Part shown: piece after piece, positions 1 to 10,427 of the stretch
Numbering within the stretch: position 1 is the stretch's first letter
How the letters are laid out: each line of letters begins with the position of its first letter
DNA from: Isoetes taiwanensis
Taxonomy: Eukaryota; Streptophyta; Lycopodiopsida; Isoetales; Isoetaceae
Length of the DNA stretch: 64,000 bases
Direction: 5' to 3'
Assembly: GCA_021234155.1 (NCBI GenBank)
Contig: JAJEKV010000909.1
Span: forward strand, 1-64,000
Made by a program: the position numbers and the translations under genes
Notes under the pieces: generated by a model
Seen by the model: only the letters and a program-made list of their open reading frames with translations
Database searches by the model: none
What the model was told of the DNA's origin: nothing

Positions 1-888
1 ATCAAGAAAGGGGATATGAAGAGGAACTTCCTTGGAGATGTCAAGCTGGACAATGGATCGAGGTGGCCTATAAGGAGAATATTCCGTGCATATATAAGAT
101 CCAATTGAATCAAAGAGCAATTTAAGACAATCTTCATTCCAATAAATTGGGTTCAGGCCATGAAGAGTGGTCGAGGCTACACAGAGATTATCTAAATTGG
201 CTACCTCAAATTTGGGGTCTCATTTGAGGAAAGTAAGCTGAAAGGATTCAAGAGCCAGGGGATCATGATTGAGTAAAAGATTGGCAGTTCGTTTGTTACC
301 ACATTCAATCATAACATAAGGAGACTGTAGCCAATAGACAGCATTGATCATAATTCCTTTGTGAAGGTTCAAGCAAAAAGCCCAGAGTTTATCCAGCTTG
401 ATACCATGCTTATTAACTTTAACAATTACAGCAGAATCATGAAAGGAATTCAATTTTGCATGAACAGATGGAAGATCCAAAGAAATACCCTTGAAGACGT
501 CGGTTTTCTTAGCACTGAAGGGGGGCTTGAAGGGGCAAATTGTTCTGAGAGCCTTATCAAGAGATTCATCCGGGTACTTCTGTTGATTCGATCTCTTTTC
601 GCCATAAACAATGGGAATTTGGAGAGCAGGGTCCATGTATGGCAATTGGCCTCTGAAGTCTGGATCTTTAGACAAATTGTCCCAGCAAGGAACTTTGAAA
701 GACAGAGGATTCATAGAAGACTATCCATTGAAAGAGTTAGCAAAGTCACCAAAGAAAATAAAATGTTTTGGGTTTTCTTGGAAAGACCTTAACTGCTCGA
801 GGAGCTCGGATCGATCAGAGGACGCGAAATCAGCAAAAGCGTGAAAAATGGAAAGGAATTTAGGGTAATTTTTGCTTTTAGGATCCAT
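1..888 (-). pseudogene. LINE ORF1 remnant (DUF4283-like), cut by left window edge
   Basis: Reading the minus strand from an ATG at 886-888 (MDPKSKNYPKFL...) gives one frame that runs to the window edge, broken by TAG at 718-720 and TGA at 220-222. The TGA sits where a Trp is expected (TFLK-stop-DPKFEV), so it looks like a point mutation. After it come TTLHGLNPIYWNEDCLK and SIVQLDISKEVPLHI, which resemble the 'LP..FW....L..IG' and 'V.LDLSKPLP' stretches of DUF4283, the RNA-binding-like domain of plant LINE ORF1 and related Gag-like proteins. ORF1 binds element RNA before reverse transcription. The match is by motif shape only. The partner ORF2 would lie to the left of the window. A LINE ORF2 remnant on the same strand lies at 14.3-16.7 kb, but I cannot tell whether it is the same family. 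Confidence 0.6.
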
Positions 889-3270
889 TCAGAAGAACCA
901 GGGGAAAACTACAAAAGCAGAATGAAAATGTGTGAAATAGCAGGAGGGGAAATCAAAGGGCAGGGGAAAAACAGGGGAACGAGCCAATCTAAAATTAAGA
1001 AGACGGAAAGCCAGACTCACCATCAAAATGAAGATAATCAAACATTAAGGTATGAATCATTGCTCAGAATACACCTTTACCACAATTTTGGAGTCACTCC
1101 AATCACAATGCACATGAAAGATGCCCGAAGCTGAGATTTCCTTTTTGCCAATGAACTCTTGGAGCCAAGATTCAACAATTTCAACTTCGAATTCAACCGA
1201 GCTTGGCAGGAATGAGTATTCCGGGATGAACAGTTCTTCAGAGAAATCTTGTTCAGAAACAAGAGAATTCCAAAGATTCGAAGGAGATCCTTTCAAAAAA
1301 CCACAGGTTAATCTTGAATTATGTTTGATAATTGTGAAGATTTTGGTGTCCATCTGTAGCTTTTGTTGAGAGGAATCATAGGAATTGCAAGCCCCTACAA
1401 GACTGGCAGGCTAGATCCTTCAAATTGCCTCAGAATCCGTCCTGAATTAGCACAACAGATCAAGAAATTGTTTTGAATCATAAAGGACAAGGAAATCAAG
1501 AAAAAAGGCGCTCGTTGCTGATGTCATGTCTTCATTTTTCGCTTCATCTAAAATCCAAGAATTTACATATTTGGATGTTCATTTTTATGGTAGAAAGTTG
1601 TATAATATGTTTTAGTACAACATATCATTTTTAGAAATCTCGTGACATGATTGCTCTCTCACTCTCTAATAGTCATGTACATATGGGTCTTCTAATAATG
1701 TCCCTCTCTTAGTGACATGTTTTTGATCTAAGTTTAACAAGACAGATATCATACTTAGAGCTACAACATCTTGCGCATACGTAAATTTACTCAACCATTT
1801 TTTTAATATCCAAAATTCTAGGTTTTATATCTATGCAATATTTTTTCTAATCATATTTTTGAATCAAGCAAAGCATTAGATCATTTGATGCACATTTAGC
1901 CCGTAATGAACATTATAAAAAAAAAATAGTTTCAACTATGCTAAACCTTGCGAGCAATCTTAATAGTGCAACCAAGTGACAATCGATCAATGTAGCATTT
2001 AAATGTTCAGAATTGGAGAGATACTGACAACCATCAAACCTAAACCGATGCTCTAAATGCTATGCTCCCCATTACGCCTACCCATTCTTTTCCACCCTAT
2101 CCATTAAAAGGTAGGAATAATGGAAAGCATAATGCTTACCATCCCTATAACCCTAAACTCTTCAAACTTTGCGCTCCAATTACATCTATGGACACAATTC
2201 TGGTGTATATATTTTTATTCCACTTACGAACTCTATTACGTCTACCCATTCCAAGCATCCATGATTATTGCCCAGCATCGCCGGGCACACGTTTCTAGTA
2301 TTGATTATATAGTTTCTATAAGCTATGAGAATGGCGATTTGGATTTATATTCAGTCTATAGTTTGCTGCTATATGCCATGTGATAAGATGTGTTAGTCCA
2401 TGTTGCAATGTGCGTTTTTGCACATGTATTGTAGGTTAACATAACATGTAGTGCGGGTGAAGATCTGACATAAACTTGACTTAACTCACGGGCTCTTAAC
2501 TTAGCATAGGACTCTGCTTGCACCATCGAGTGTTGATTGTTGATTAACCCTATGTTTATGCCACAATAACATTGAGTGAATAAAACTAAAAAATAAACCT
2601 AAATAAACGTCACATTATCCCTAATACCTATCGATACCTATCTGCCTATCTCTACCTATAGGTCTATCTACTATAGATTACATATCCCTATCCCACATTA
2701 TATCTTATCATCTTCTCTAGTAGTCATGTGTCATATTTGGTGCCATATCAACACACATAGTAGTGTCCTGTCAACGTAAAGTCATGTGTCATATTCGGTG
2801 CCATGTCAACATATAATGCAGTGCCATGTCAACACAATCTACGCTGTAATAGAAACAGTTACAATAGCAAGGTTATGAGCAGTTATCTTCTCGACTGCAG
2901 AAAAAACAGAAAGATTTTGGATGGGTTTGATCCCCATGACAGTATCCATATATATGGGGCAGGGTATCTTGACCCACTATCTTCTAGCTCTTCTATTATC
3001 TTAGTATCCTTATCTTATGGGCACATGAACAGGCCTTCAAAATGAGCAGGGATTTTATATAACAAAAAAAAAAAAATTATAACCACCATCTAAGACAGAC
3101 TTTGCAGCCCACACCCGTGAACCAGGCACAAAGCCGAGATGCTACACAATTCCCTGCGACAATCCAATTCATAAAGCCTTGAGGAAGACTTGTGCTGCAT
3201 TTAGAAATGAGTAAAGCTTACAATAAACTTTGATAGCATCGCGGCTTGCCTATCTTTCCTGTGCCTCTTC
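889..3270. other. No gene seen; short tandem duplication at 2722-2837
   Basis: This stretch is mostly AT-rich. A coding-like minus frame at 1057-1353 (98 codons) lies just upstream of the LINE ORF1 start and might be its 5' region, but I recognise nothing in it. At 2722 and 2780 the block starting AGTCATGTGTCATATT and ending in GTGCCAT(A/G)TCAACA occurs twice with a 58-bp period. No RNA gene or element termini were found. Confidence 0.4.
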
Positions 3271-3371
3271 GTGCTCCCGCTACTGGATCCGGTAGACAAA
3301 GCCCAAGTAGAAGACCTGGTGGAAGGACCCTCCCCCATTGCACGCGTCGGGCAATGGCACACCAGCTCTAT

Positions 3372-3959
3372 TCATCGGCAGGTGCTCTGTAGGTGTTTCA
3401 GTGTTCTGCAGGTGTTCCGGGCTTGCTCTGCAGGTGTTCCCCTCTCCTCCCATGTGATAATAGCTAACAGGTTCGCAGCCCATCGTGGATCAGGAGTGTG
3501 CATTCCGCGGAAGCTGAAGCCAGGAGGGACTATCAGTCGGACGTGGGTTCGCAAGACATCCACTGAAACTAAAACAGTTTCCAAGATAGGAATACCAATT
3601 GAAGGCGGAAGAGGCGGATCAATAGCTGTGTTAACAAGAGGTTCGGACGACAGCGGTGAGTCTAGTAGAAATTCAAAGCTCCTCAAGCTAGGAATCTCAC
3701 CAAAAGCCTGGAAGATTGACGCATCCGCCATGGCTTGAAGCTCTTGCAAGTTCACAAACAGCTCCGCGCCATTCACGCTAAAAAGCAACGGTGGTAGTGA
3801 AGGATTTGCAGCACCCGCCTGCAACGTGAACTTTTAGCAAATCTCTAATGTACAGCCCACGAACACAAAGACTTATCAAGAACACGTAACAGAAATCAGG
3901 ATAGAAGAAAAGGCGAGGACAGTGCCAACTGTGCTTACCGGAGATCGACTGCTTTCCAT
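3372..3959 (-). CDS. Candidate two-exon protein-coding gene, function unknown
   Basis: On the minus strand a short exon (3959-3938, MESSRSP) ends at a good donor (CCG^GTAAGC). An acceptor (TTGCAG^GCG) opens a second exon at 3818. Splicing out this 119-bp intron is phase 0 and continues into about 130 codons (AGAANPSLPPLLFSVNGAEL...). The protein is rich in Pro, Leu and Ser, with a stretch reading VSVDVLRTHVRLIVPPGFSF. A second ATG at 4000 starts an Arg-rich frame (MATKLAARNLLRKRW) that resembles an organelle presequence, but that frame reaches a stop soon after splicing. I do not recognise the family. The opposite strand is also open over 3271-3738, so chance ORFs cannot be excluded. The 3' end may be a further intron near 3470. 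Confidence 0.3.
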
Positions 3960-4189
3960 CGCTTCCTCAGCAGGTTTCTCGCGGCTAGCTTTGTCGCCAT
4001 GACCGAGCACCAGAATAAAACAGCGCACCCGCAGAACAAAGAGGCTGGCTAGGGTTCCTGACTTTGCGCCAGAATATGTAGCATAATAACAGGGGGTTTT
4101 CTTTGTGTTTTTGTACGCTTTTCACTAAGGTTTTCCTATGATTTCGTGATGTATTCAAATGGATGTACTAATGCGTACATCTAGAGTGC

Positions 4190-4375
4190 ACCATTTCTGA
4201 GCCATTGATTTTAGCCTTTTTTTTCCAATGGTCAACAACCAATGGCTCACAACAAAAGCCCTTTTTTTGTGTGTGTGGTGCATGGTCAACAACCAATGCA
4301 TAATGGTCAACAACCAATGGCTCACAGCAAAAGCCCTCTTTTTTTTTTTTTGTGTGGTGCATAATGGGCACATGA
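4190..4375. repeat. Imperfect tandem duplication ending in T-runs
   Basis: The phrase ATGGTCAACAACCAATGGCT is followed by CACA(A/G)CAAAAGCCC and then a long T run. It appears twice, around 4228 and around 4302, with a partial third GTCAACAACCAATG between them. Each T run leads into GTGTGGTGCAT. The ORFs that cross the block on both strands are by-products of the repeat. Confidence 0.7.
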
Positions 4376-5092
4376 AGGGCTTGAAGGGCGCATGTAGTGC
4401 AGTTTCCCCGTCGGCAACACATTTCTTATCATAACTTTTGATCCAGAGCTCTGTTTGAGATGATTTTTATTGCGTTGGAAAGCTCTCTCCGAGATCTTTT
4501 TGATAGTGTATGATATGGATATGTTTGGTTAAGTTATCTATGCTAAAACAGCAATTTTCCGGCCGGATTTGGTAGGCTTTCACATCCTACCAGCTGATTA
4601 ATATAGGATTGCGCTATTGGATATTGTTTTATGGCTCATTCCGAATGAAGCTTGCAAAAAATTACCATGCATTTTTAGATTTTGAGGCTTCTAGATCCTT
4701 GTGCTAACAAGCAAAAAAGTTTCCCACTTTGGTTTCTCACCACAAGAATCCATGGAGGCCAAAGACTGCTGTTAAATTCCAGTTGAAAAATGTTTGTGTA
4801 TAGGTGTTGCAAACTTTATGACTTTCAGAATAATGGGATCAATCTGCTCTATCTTTATGGTAACTTTTACTTATGTTCTATTTGTTTTATTATGATGAAA
4901 TTCAAAAGCTACAGGTGATGAAAGCCTCAAATGAATTCTAGTTTTTTTCTGGTTTGAATTCTAAAATTTTTGTCACACCGGGAGGGGGGAGGGGTGACGT
5001 CCCTAAGGCCCCGAGGGGCCAAATTTTTTTTTTTTGCAACACAAACCTTTAACATCCAACATATAAAAATTAAATCCCCCAACACATAACAA

Positions 5093-5623
5093 CCAACACA
5101 TAACAACCAACACATAACAACCATTGATATTAACAACCAACACATAACTACCATTGACATTAATTAACACAACCATTGGGTCCAACACATTTAAATTAAA
5201 ATCCCCCTTAAACCCCCTTCGGTTTGGGTGCATATTCACACGGGGGGGTGACGAGGGGCGCGAGAGCCCTCATAATTGTATTTTGCACGTACAAAATCAA
5301 CACCATATAGTATTCCGCTTGAAATCTTATAGTATTTTGCGAATCTTGTTATACAGTATAGCAAATTTTGTACTTGCATACCCCACAAACGAGGAACTTT
5401 ACGTACGGTATAGATTAAGGAATAAGGGGTGAATATGCCTATCCAACAGCTCTCGTTGCCCGGAGTCACCCCCCGTGTGAATATGCACCCAAACCGAAGG
5501 GGGTTTAAGGGGGATTTTAATTTAAATATGTTGGACCCAATGGTTGTGTTAATTAATGTCAATGGTAGTTATGTGTTGGTTGTTAATATCAATGGTTGTT
5601 ATGTGTTGGTTGTTATGTGTTGG
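5093..5623. mobile_element. Foldback element with about 160-bp inverted arms
   Basis: The left arm (5093-5252) and right arm (5465-5623) are near-perfect reverse complements, separated by a spacer of about 212 bp. The inner ends read CACGGGGGGGTGAC and GTCACCCCCCGTG, and the arms differ by one G in this run plus a few substitutions. The outer parts of the arms consist of a short-period repeat of CCAACACATAACAA. Both strands therefore encode almost the same peptide (INTTIGSN..KLKSPLNPLR), which explains the opposing ORFs here. The structure fits a foldback or hairpin MITE. No target duplication was identified, and the outer boundary is blurred by the short-period repeat. Confidence 0.75.
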
Positions 5624-5811
5624 CAAGACAAGCGGAACGAGAGAAGAGGACCGACCGAACAACTGAAAATACGTCCATGACGATGTTGCATTTGAAAAGG
5701 AGAAACAATGTACAACAAAAAGATTTTTTGACACCAACACCACTTTTAACCAATCTTCAGAATCATCAAATTACCCGAATCCAATACTGGATTCAGGAAT
5801 CGTGTTCCATA

Positions 5812-6073
5812 CAGCTGGGCAAAAGTATGCTGGTGGGGTACAAAAAAAACGCGATCCTAGCACTTAGATCAACACCCTGCACCTGCTATTCTATCATAGT
5901 ATTCCACTTGTCATTCATTGGAGCTGTTACATATTTCTATTGATTACCCAATTACCATGTGCTAGTACTAGTAACACTCTAAACAAGCTGCCACATGGGG
6001 TGCTATATGAGTGCTGTCAGCATGTGTCTGGACGCCTGCTTTTGTAACCCACCAGCATAATTTTGCCCAGCTG
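5812..6073. mobile_element. MITE, 262 bp, TIR CAGCTGGGCAAAA
   Basis: The left end (5812 onward) CAGCTGGGCAAAAGTATGC continues TGGTGGGGTACAAAA. It is matched on the opposite strand at 6040-6073 as CAGCTGGGCAAAATTATGC then TGGTGGGTTACAAAA. This gives a terminal inverted repeat of about 34 bp with two mismatches around a non-coding core. A CAG start is compatible with hAT-type termini, but I see no convincing 8-bp target duplication, so the superfamily is open. Confidence 0.65.
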
Positions 6074-6835
6074 TGGGTATTTCAGGCCCCGTGTCATCTG
6101 CTGGATAGCTGGGAGCAGCTAATAGCATTAAATGGAATACCGAAAGATGGCAGGTCTTTATAGTTTATATTTAGTGATCCCAGATAAAGGTAGCTTCACA
6201 TGGATTCACGCAACGTGTCACACACCGGAACGCCCAAAAAAAGGCAGAGGATTCCATATTTATTTGTGGAGTCTGGTCGCCGCAGGCTCTGGGCAGGAAT
6301 GTCCCAACCGACAGAGATGGGATCTGGCCCCGTATGGCATCATGTCTTGTCACTAATTATCCGACATAGTGATTCCGGTAACGGTACCGGTCTCCTATTA
6401 GGGATCCCGTTAGTTTCTTCAGTTTATTGTTGGGGTAAGCGCATGTGTATGCTGCCATGTTTTGTGAGGCAACAAATTTGCGTCATGCTATGGGACGTAA
6501 ATTGGCTTTCAATTGGAATTGTCTTTGGTATAGTTTATCTTTGATTATATCGACCGCGGCGACCATACATAAACATACATGAGGAAAGGGCCAAGAAATA
6601 AATAAAAAAATTTGAATTTAAATACAGGAAACAGCGAAAGGGATAATGAAATGTTAACGCATGTACTTTGCCATAATAGTTACAGTCAGAGGAGATGAAA
6701 AACTTTGAGCATCACTACGGGCCATTGGTCGGGAATCGAGGCCGTGGACCGGACCTGGCCTCAGGGAGGTAGAAGGTTGGACGCTTCTGGAGCACGCACT
6801 CGTTCAGCTTTTGTAAGAAGACCGGGAAGCTGGAC

Positions 6836-7084
6836 CCAAGGGGGATTCACTCATGTATAAGGGGGATATGCCATCTGCGTGCATGGGGTGGCAAAAAACC
6901 CCCCTGTATACGGATTTTTAAAAGCAAATTTTGACCCCTTTCGAATAAAAATTACCTAGGATAGTGCAAAAAATACCAGAAAAAGGACCCCCTGCCGACC
7001 GTATATGTACGAAAATGGGTCCAAAAAACCCCCTACCCGTGCATGCAGATGAGTTATACGCCCAAAACTGTGAACCCCCCTTGG
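6836..7084. mobile_element. MITE, 249 bp, TIR CCAAGGGGG(A/G)TTCAC, TSD CTGGAC
   Basis: The left terminus CCAAGGGGGATTCAC and the right terminus (reverse strand) CCAAGGGGGGTTCAC are inverted repeats. More loosely, so are CATCTGCGTGCATGGGG and CATCTGCATGCACGGG inside the arms. The 6 bp CTGGAC lies directly outside both ends (6830-6835 and 7085-7090), which looks like a target-site duplication. It sits about 140 bp past the 3' end of the Ulp1-like fragment. No ORF of its own. Confidence 0.7.
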
Positions 7085-7224
7085 CTGGACCTCAGGATTG
7101 CAATATCCTGCTTAGTGAGCCAGTCCATGCCAAAAACAACCTGTGGATGACTTCACTGTTCAATCAACTTTGTGAAAGAAAAAATAAGGAAAACATAATA
7201 GCTGTGCATGGATGGTGTGAATTA

Positions 7225-7422
7225 CTAGCTTACATTTTTATGTGCCTTGTTCTGTATGTCCCCGATGAACTTCTTCAAGAAGTTTATGACGTATATGCCA
7301 CAGTCCATCCTGTTCTCTTGTTGGGGAACATGGAGGACAGCACAGGGGGCATTATGGAGAGCCGCCTCTTCATGTCTCCACCTTTTCAAAACATCGCTGA
7401 GGAACTTGTGGAGAGCATGCAC
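7225..7422 (-). pseudogene. Ulp1/SENP-like C48 cysteine peptidase, C-terminal exon fragment
   Basis: Translation of the minus strand gives VLHVPQQENRMDCGIYVINF followed by LKKFIGDI. This is the Gln-x(n)-Asp-Cys-Gly block that carries the oxyanion Gln and catalytic Cys of Ulp1/SENP peptidases, which cleave SUMO-type modifiers. An acceptor-like AG (GAAATGTAG^GTGCATGC) precedes the open stretch at 7422, so it reads as an exon. The His and Asp parts of the triad were not found upstream. C48 domains occur both in host desumoylating enzymes and as passenger or accessory domains in plant MULE and CACTA transposons, so a transposon origin is at least as likely. The stop after HKNVS overlaps a donor-like GTAAGC, so the frame might continue. 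Confidence 0.55.
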
Positions 7423-7859
7423 CTACATTTCAGGCTCAAATTGAAGCAAGCATCCTGATCCGCAACTAGAATGAACAGGCTCCAGTATCCACTAACAAAA
7501 AAAAACCATTACCATGAGAAACCACAAGAAACAAGGGTTTAAGGTGTAAAGGCAAGAGCATATGAACATTTCGATTACCTGAAGCTCACAGGGATATAGA
7601 GGAAACGAGCATCCGCTAGTGTTCAACTGGCATTGGCAAACAAAGAATCTGGGATAAGCTTTGAGAATTGATCATACGCTTCTTGACATCTCTGCTTGCG
7701 ATCAGTGAGAAAAAGACCGAATCCAAGTGGATGAATGAGTACATGGTGACACCTTCTCTGAATTGGAATAGACTGAATTACAGCCCTACAGTCAATGCCC
7801 AATATTCAACACATATCAAACTATGGAGGCATATGAGGAAATGGATAGTGGGCACTCAC

Positions 7860-8320
7860 AACAAATACGACTCGATGCATTCAGCATTAGTGCAGCAGTC
7901 CTTGTAAGAGAAGTCGCCCGGAACTATGGCGAAGGATTTGGCATCTGCTTCACATACGTGGAACTCAGCATCTGATGCGGACCTGCCCACCTTCAGAATA
8001 GGGCTCGTCACCATGACCAGATAGAGAATTGAATTGTTGCCTGGCCACATACCCGACTCCAAACCCCTTTGGTAGCCATAGACGGAATCAAAGAAGGTAG
8101 GCAACAAACTATAGCTGTAAGGTATGAAGATTATCATGCCAACCGCCATCGATTGTGAAGGAGGGGACATGACATCGTGTCCACTATCTGCCTCAGGAGC
8201 AACTTCGGCAGTCAAGAGAGAAGTGGTGGCATACACAATGTAGTTCGGGGCCACCTGTGGTGCACGTTTCGTGCCCCTAGAACTTGGGTGTGGGGGGCAC
8301 GGGCTTTTCCACAAAAGCAC
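7860..8320 (-). CDS. Coding-like exon upstream of the Ulp1 fragment, function unknown
   Basis: An open minus-strand stretch of about 150 codons (SDAEFHVCEADAKSFAIVPG...) runs to a strong splice donor (TTTGTT^GTGAGT) at 7854-7859. Another short coding-like piece with a donor (ELQ^GTAATC) lies near 7580-7650. Their order and strand suggest 5' exons of the gene ending in the Ulp1-like fragment, but the joins cannot be proved by eye and no conserved domain is visible. A plus-strand ORF overlaps its 5' part. Confidence 0.25.
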
Positions 8321-8323
8321 AGC

Positions 8324-8719
8324 TGCACTAATTGGCAGGTTCCACAGGCGCCAAAAGGGCGCAGGCCAAACATTGGGAGCTTTCCGCCCAAGAAGAAAAG
8401 GTGTTATGACACCACTGTTTACGTGAAGGCCTGCGATGCTGAGTACAAGTTAAACCACAACATGAGAAGGAAATTGCAGAGGGCCAGGAAAAGGGCCGAG
8501 AAAACTATTGGGGATCAGATAGACAACGGTTTCCTGGCCCCGAAGGACAGGGAAGTTTGGATAGAACGACAGGTTAAGATTAAAAGAAATAAGGAACTGA
8601 AGATGCTGGACATCCGGATGGAAGAGATAAAGGGACGGATAAGGAGAAACTTTGGTCAGTCACCACTACTAAATCAAGATCCATCTCCAAATGCTGAGGG
8701 GGGAAGAGGTCGCCTGTGA
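8324..8719 (+). CDS. Lys/Arg/Glu-rich coding-like ORF, function unknown
   Basis: From an acceptor-like TTGGCAG near 8340 the plus strand is open to TGA at 8717. The product has a basic start (PKGRRPNIGSFPPKKKR) followed by a charged, probably helical part (MRRKLQRARKRAEKTIGDQI ... MLDIRMEEIKGRIRRNF). Composition suggests a helical nucleic-acid-binding or coiled-coil segment. I recognise no family. It lies on the opposite strand from its neighbours, so it could be part of a separate element. Confidence 0.25.
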   Translation, partial: CTNWQVPQAPKGRRPNIGSFPPKKKRCYDTTVYVKACDAEYKLNHNMRRKLQRARKRAEKTIGDQIDNGFLAPKDREVWIERQVKIKRNKELKMLDIRMEEIKGRIRRNFGQSPLLNQDPSPNAEGGRGRL

Positions 8720-9101
8720 CACCACTACTTTTTCATGAGCGTACTCAATCTCTTCAATCTGTTCTATGGGATCACCTATGTGCCCACACACCTCAACATC
8801 CACTGCCGATACTGACCCATCTCCCCCCAGATCCAGGGGCATCCACAACTGAGAAGCGGTCAAAACCTGCAAATCTCCTCGGGGCCTCCACCTGCTTCAA
8901 AAGGCCACTGCCTCTCCGCTTCCTTTGGGAGATTGGGAATTCGACCTCTACGTTTGACTTTTCGTCGAAATCGTCGTACTTAATTCTGCCCATCTGAGTC
9001 CTAAGATTATTCAGATCTGTGTGTGGGTAGCTGGAAGTATTGAAATTCTCGTTTATGCTAGTATTGAAGCTACGGTGATTATCTCTGTTGACTTCTGCCA
9101 T
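8669..9101 (-). pseudogene. Coding-like minus-strand region with a frame break
   Basis: An ATG at 9101, the first Met after an in-frame stop, opens MAEVNRDNHRSFNTSINEN..., continuing to about 8800. The next frame over then continues as an acidic stretch (DVEVCGHIGDPIEQIEEIE) to 8669. The two open frames abut, as expected for one coding region with a single indel or an unrecognised intron. No domain is recognisable. It could belong to the same transcription unit as the Ulp1-like exon downstream. Confidence 0.25.
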
Positions 9102-10054
9102 TACTTAAGTCTAGGACTACGACAAAAATTCTAAGGAGGATTCGAACAAAAAGAGTGATAAATTCTGACCTTGTAACCGAGGCAGTGGAAGATCGGTAGT
9201 CGCCTCCAACAAGCGAGAAAGATCGATCTAAAGGAAGGCGGTTCTGCGAGATGGGAGACTGGAAAAATTAGAATGAGGAGGAGGACGACGAAATGACTCT
9301 AATGCCGGAACGGAGGAAAGAACCCTAATGCCAGAATCCTCATAGCGCATGGCGAAGCATCAATGGTTCGGCATCGTCTGTCGGATCGCTGGCGACGCGT
9401 GTACTCGCAACAATGGTCGAAAGGATAAGACAATATACAGCGACAAATACGGCCACACGACATCAAATTTCAAGGAGGACCGTTGATTGACGTATGCCAT
9501 CTCCGGCGGCTAGGATGCACCATGCCAGAATCCAACGTGGCAGATCCCCATTCTGCAACCGGAGCGATTTGCAACAACACCCACACAAGAAAGTGAGGGG
9601 CGCGAGTTGGGCTTCTGCGCGATTTGCAACAACACCCAGACAACAAGGGGAACAATAGCAAATGATATTGGAATGTTTGATTGGATTTACAAACAACGTT
9701 AAACAAATTGGAACAAAGAATAATGGCAGCTATCCATTCTAAAAAGTACATAGTGGTTACAACATATTCGTCTCTTAAGGCCAAAAACAAGCAATAGCAT
9801 TGTCATGACAGAATTGAACACAGCGCTAATAATCCACAAAAACTGGCGTCTTGAGCCAGTGCAGTTAAGCAGGGATGACTCTGATTGACTTGGTAGTACC
9901 ATTTTCTATTCTCTTTCCATCCAATGCGGCTTTCTCCCGCAGTTGGAATTTTTCGCATTTTAAGTTGGGAAAAAGTCGGATTCGGAAGAGCTTGTACAGG
10001 AATCGTTGCTCGAAAAAACCTAACCGGATCCCGGGAAGCGAAAATGTCGTCGAA

Positions 10055-10402
10055 CTACTTCCTCTTCAAGAGGACGCATTCGTTTGAATGGTTCATGTTC
10101 TTGAGATCCAACTGTTGCTTCTTATACGGCACTAAACTGCCTGGCGACTTAGGAGGGGAGTCACCCAAAATAGAGGAAATGTCGCCTTGGTCGCCCACCA
10201 TAACATCGGCGCTCTCAGGGGTGCTATTTGCATCAGCACTCATGCTTCCGTCGAAAAAGAGAGATGCGGAGCTGGGGGCGGAGCTGTTAGTCGATCCCAT
10301 TCCTGTTTCCTCAGCCAATGTGAAGTAAAAGTTTCCATCGCCGCCCACCAATGTAAGTTGGAGCGGAAAAGGATGCCATGCCATTGGTTCCACCATCATC
10401 AC
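10055..10402 (-). CDS. Acidic Ser/Pro-rich ORF, function unknown
   Basis: A 115-codon minus-strand ORF starts MMMVEPMAWHPFPLQLTLVG and continues through a Ser/Ala/Asp-rich low-complexity part (SADANSTPESADVMVGDQG) to a basic end (LKRK). Composition is more protein-like than neighbouring frames, and the flanks do not look like a tandem repeat. There is no recognisable domain and no clear splice signals. The interval 9110-10050 between this ORF and the next holds no gene I can support. It has a 25-bp direct repeat of GCGATTTGCAACAACACCCA at about 9568 and 9630. Confidence 0.2.
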   Translation of the reverse strand: MMMVEPMAWHPFPLQLTLVGGDGNFYFTLAEETGMGSTNSSAPSSASLFFDGSMSADANSTPESADVMVGDQGDISSILGDSPPKSPGSLVPYKKQQLDLKNMNHSNECVLLKRK

Positions 10403-10427
10403 ACACTATTCACCTAAACCAATCAAC

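Noticed and set aside
4437-4900. Possible LTR fragment
   Set aside because: Composition is suggestive, but no second copy, termini or coding region was found in the window.
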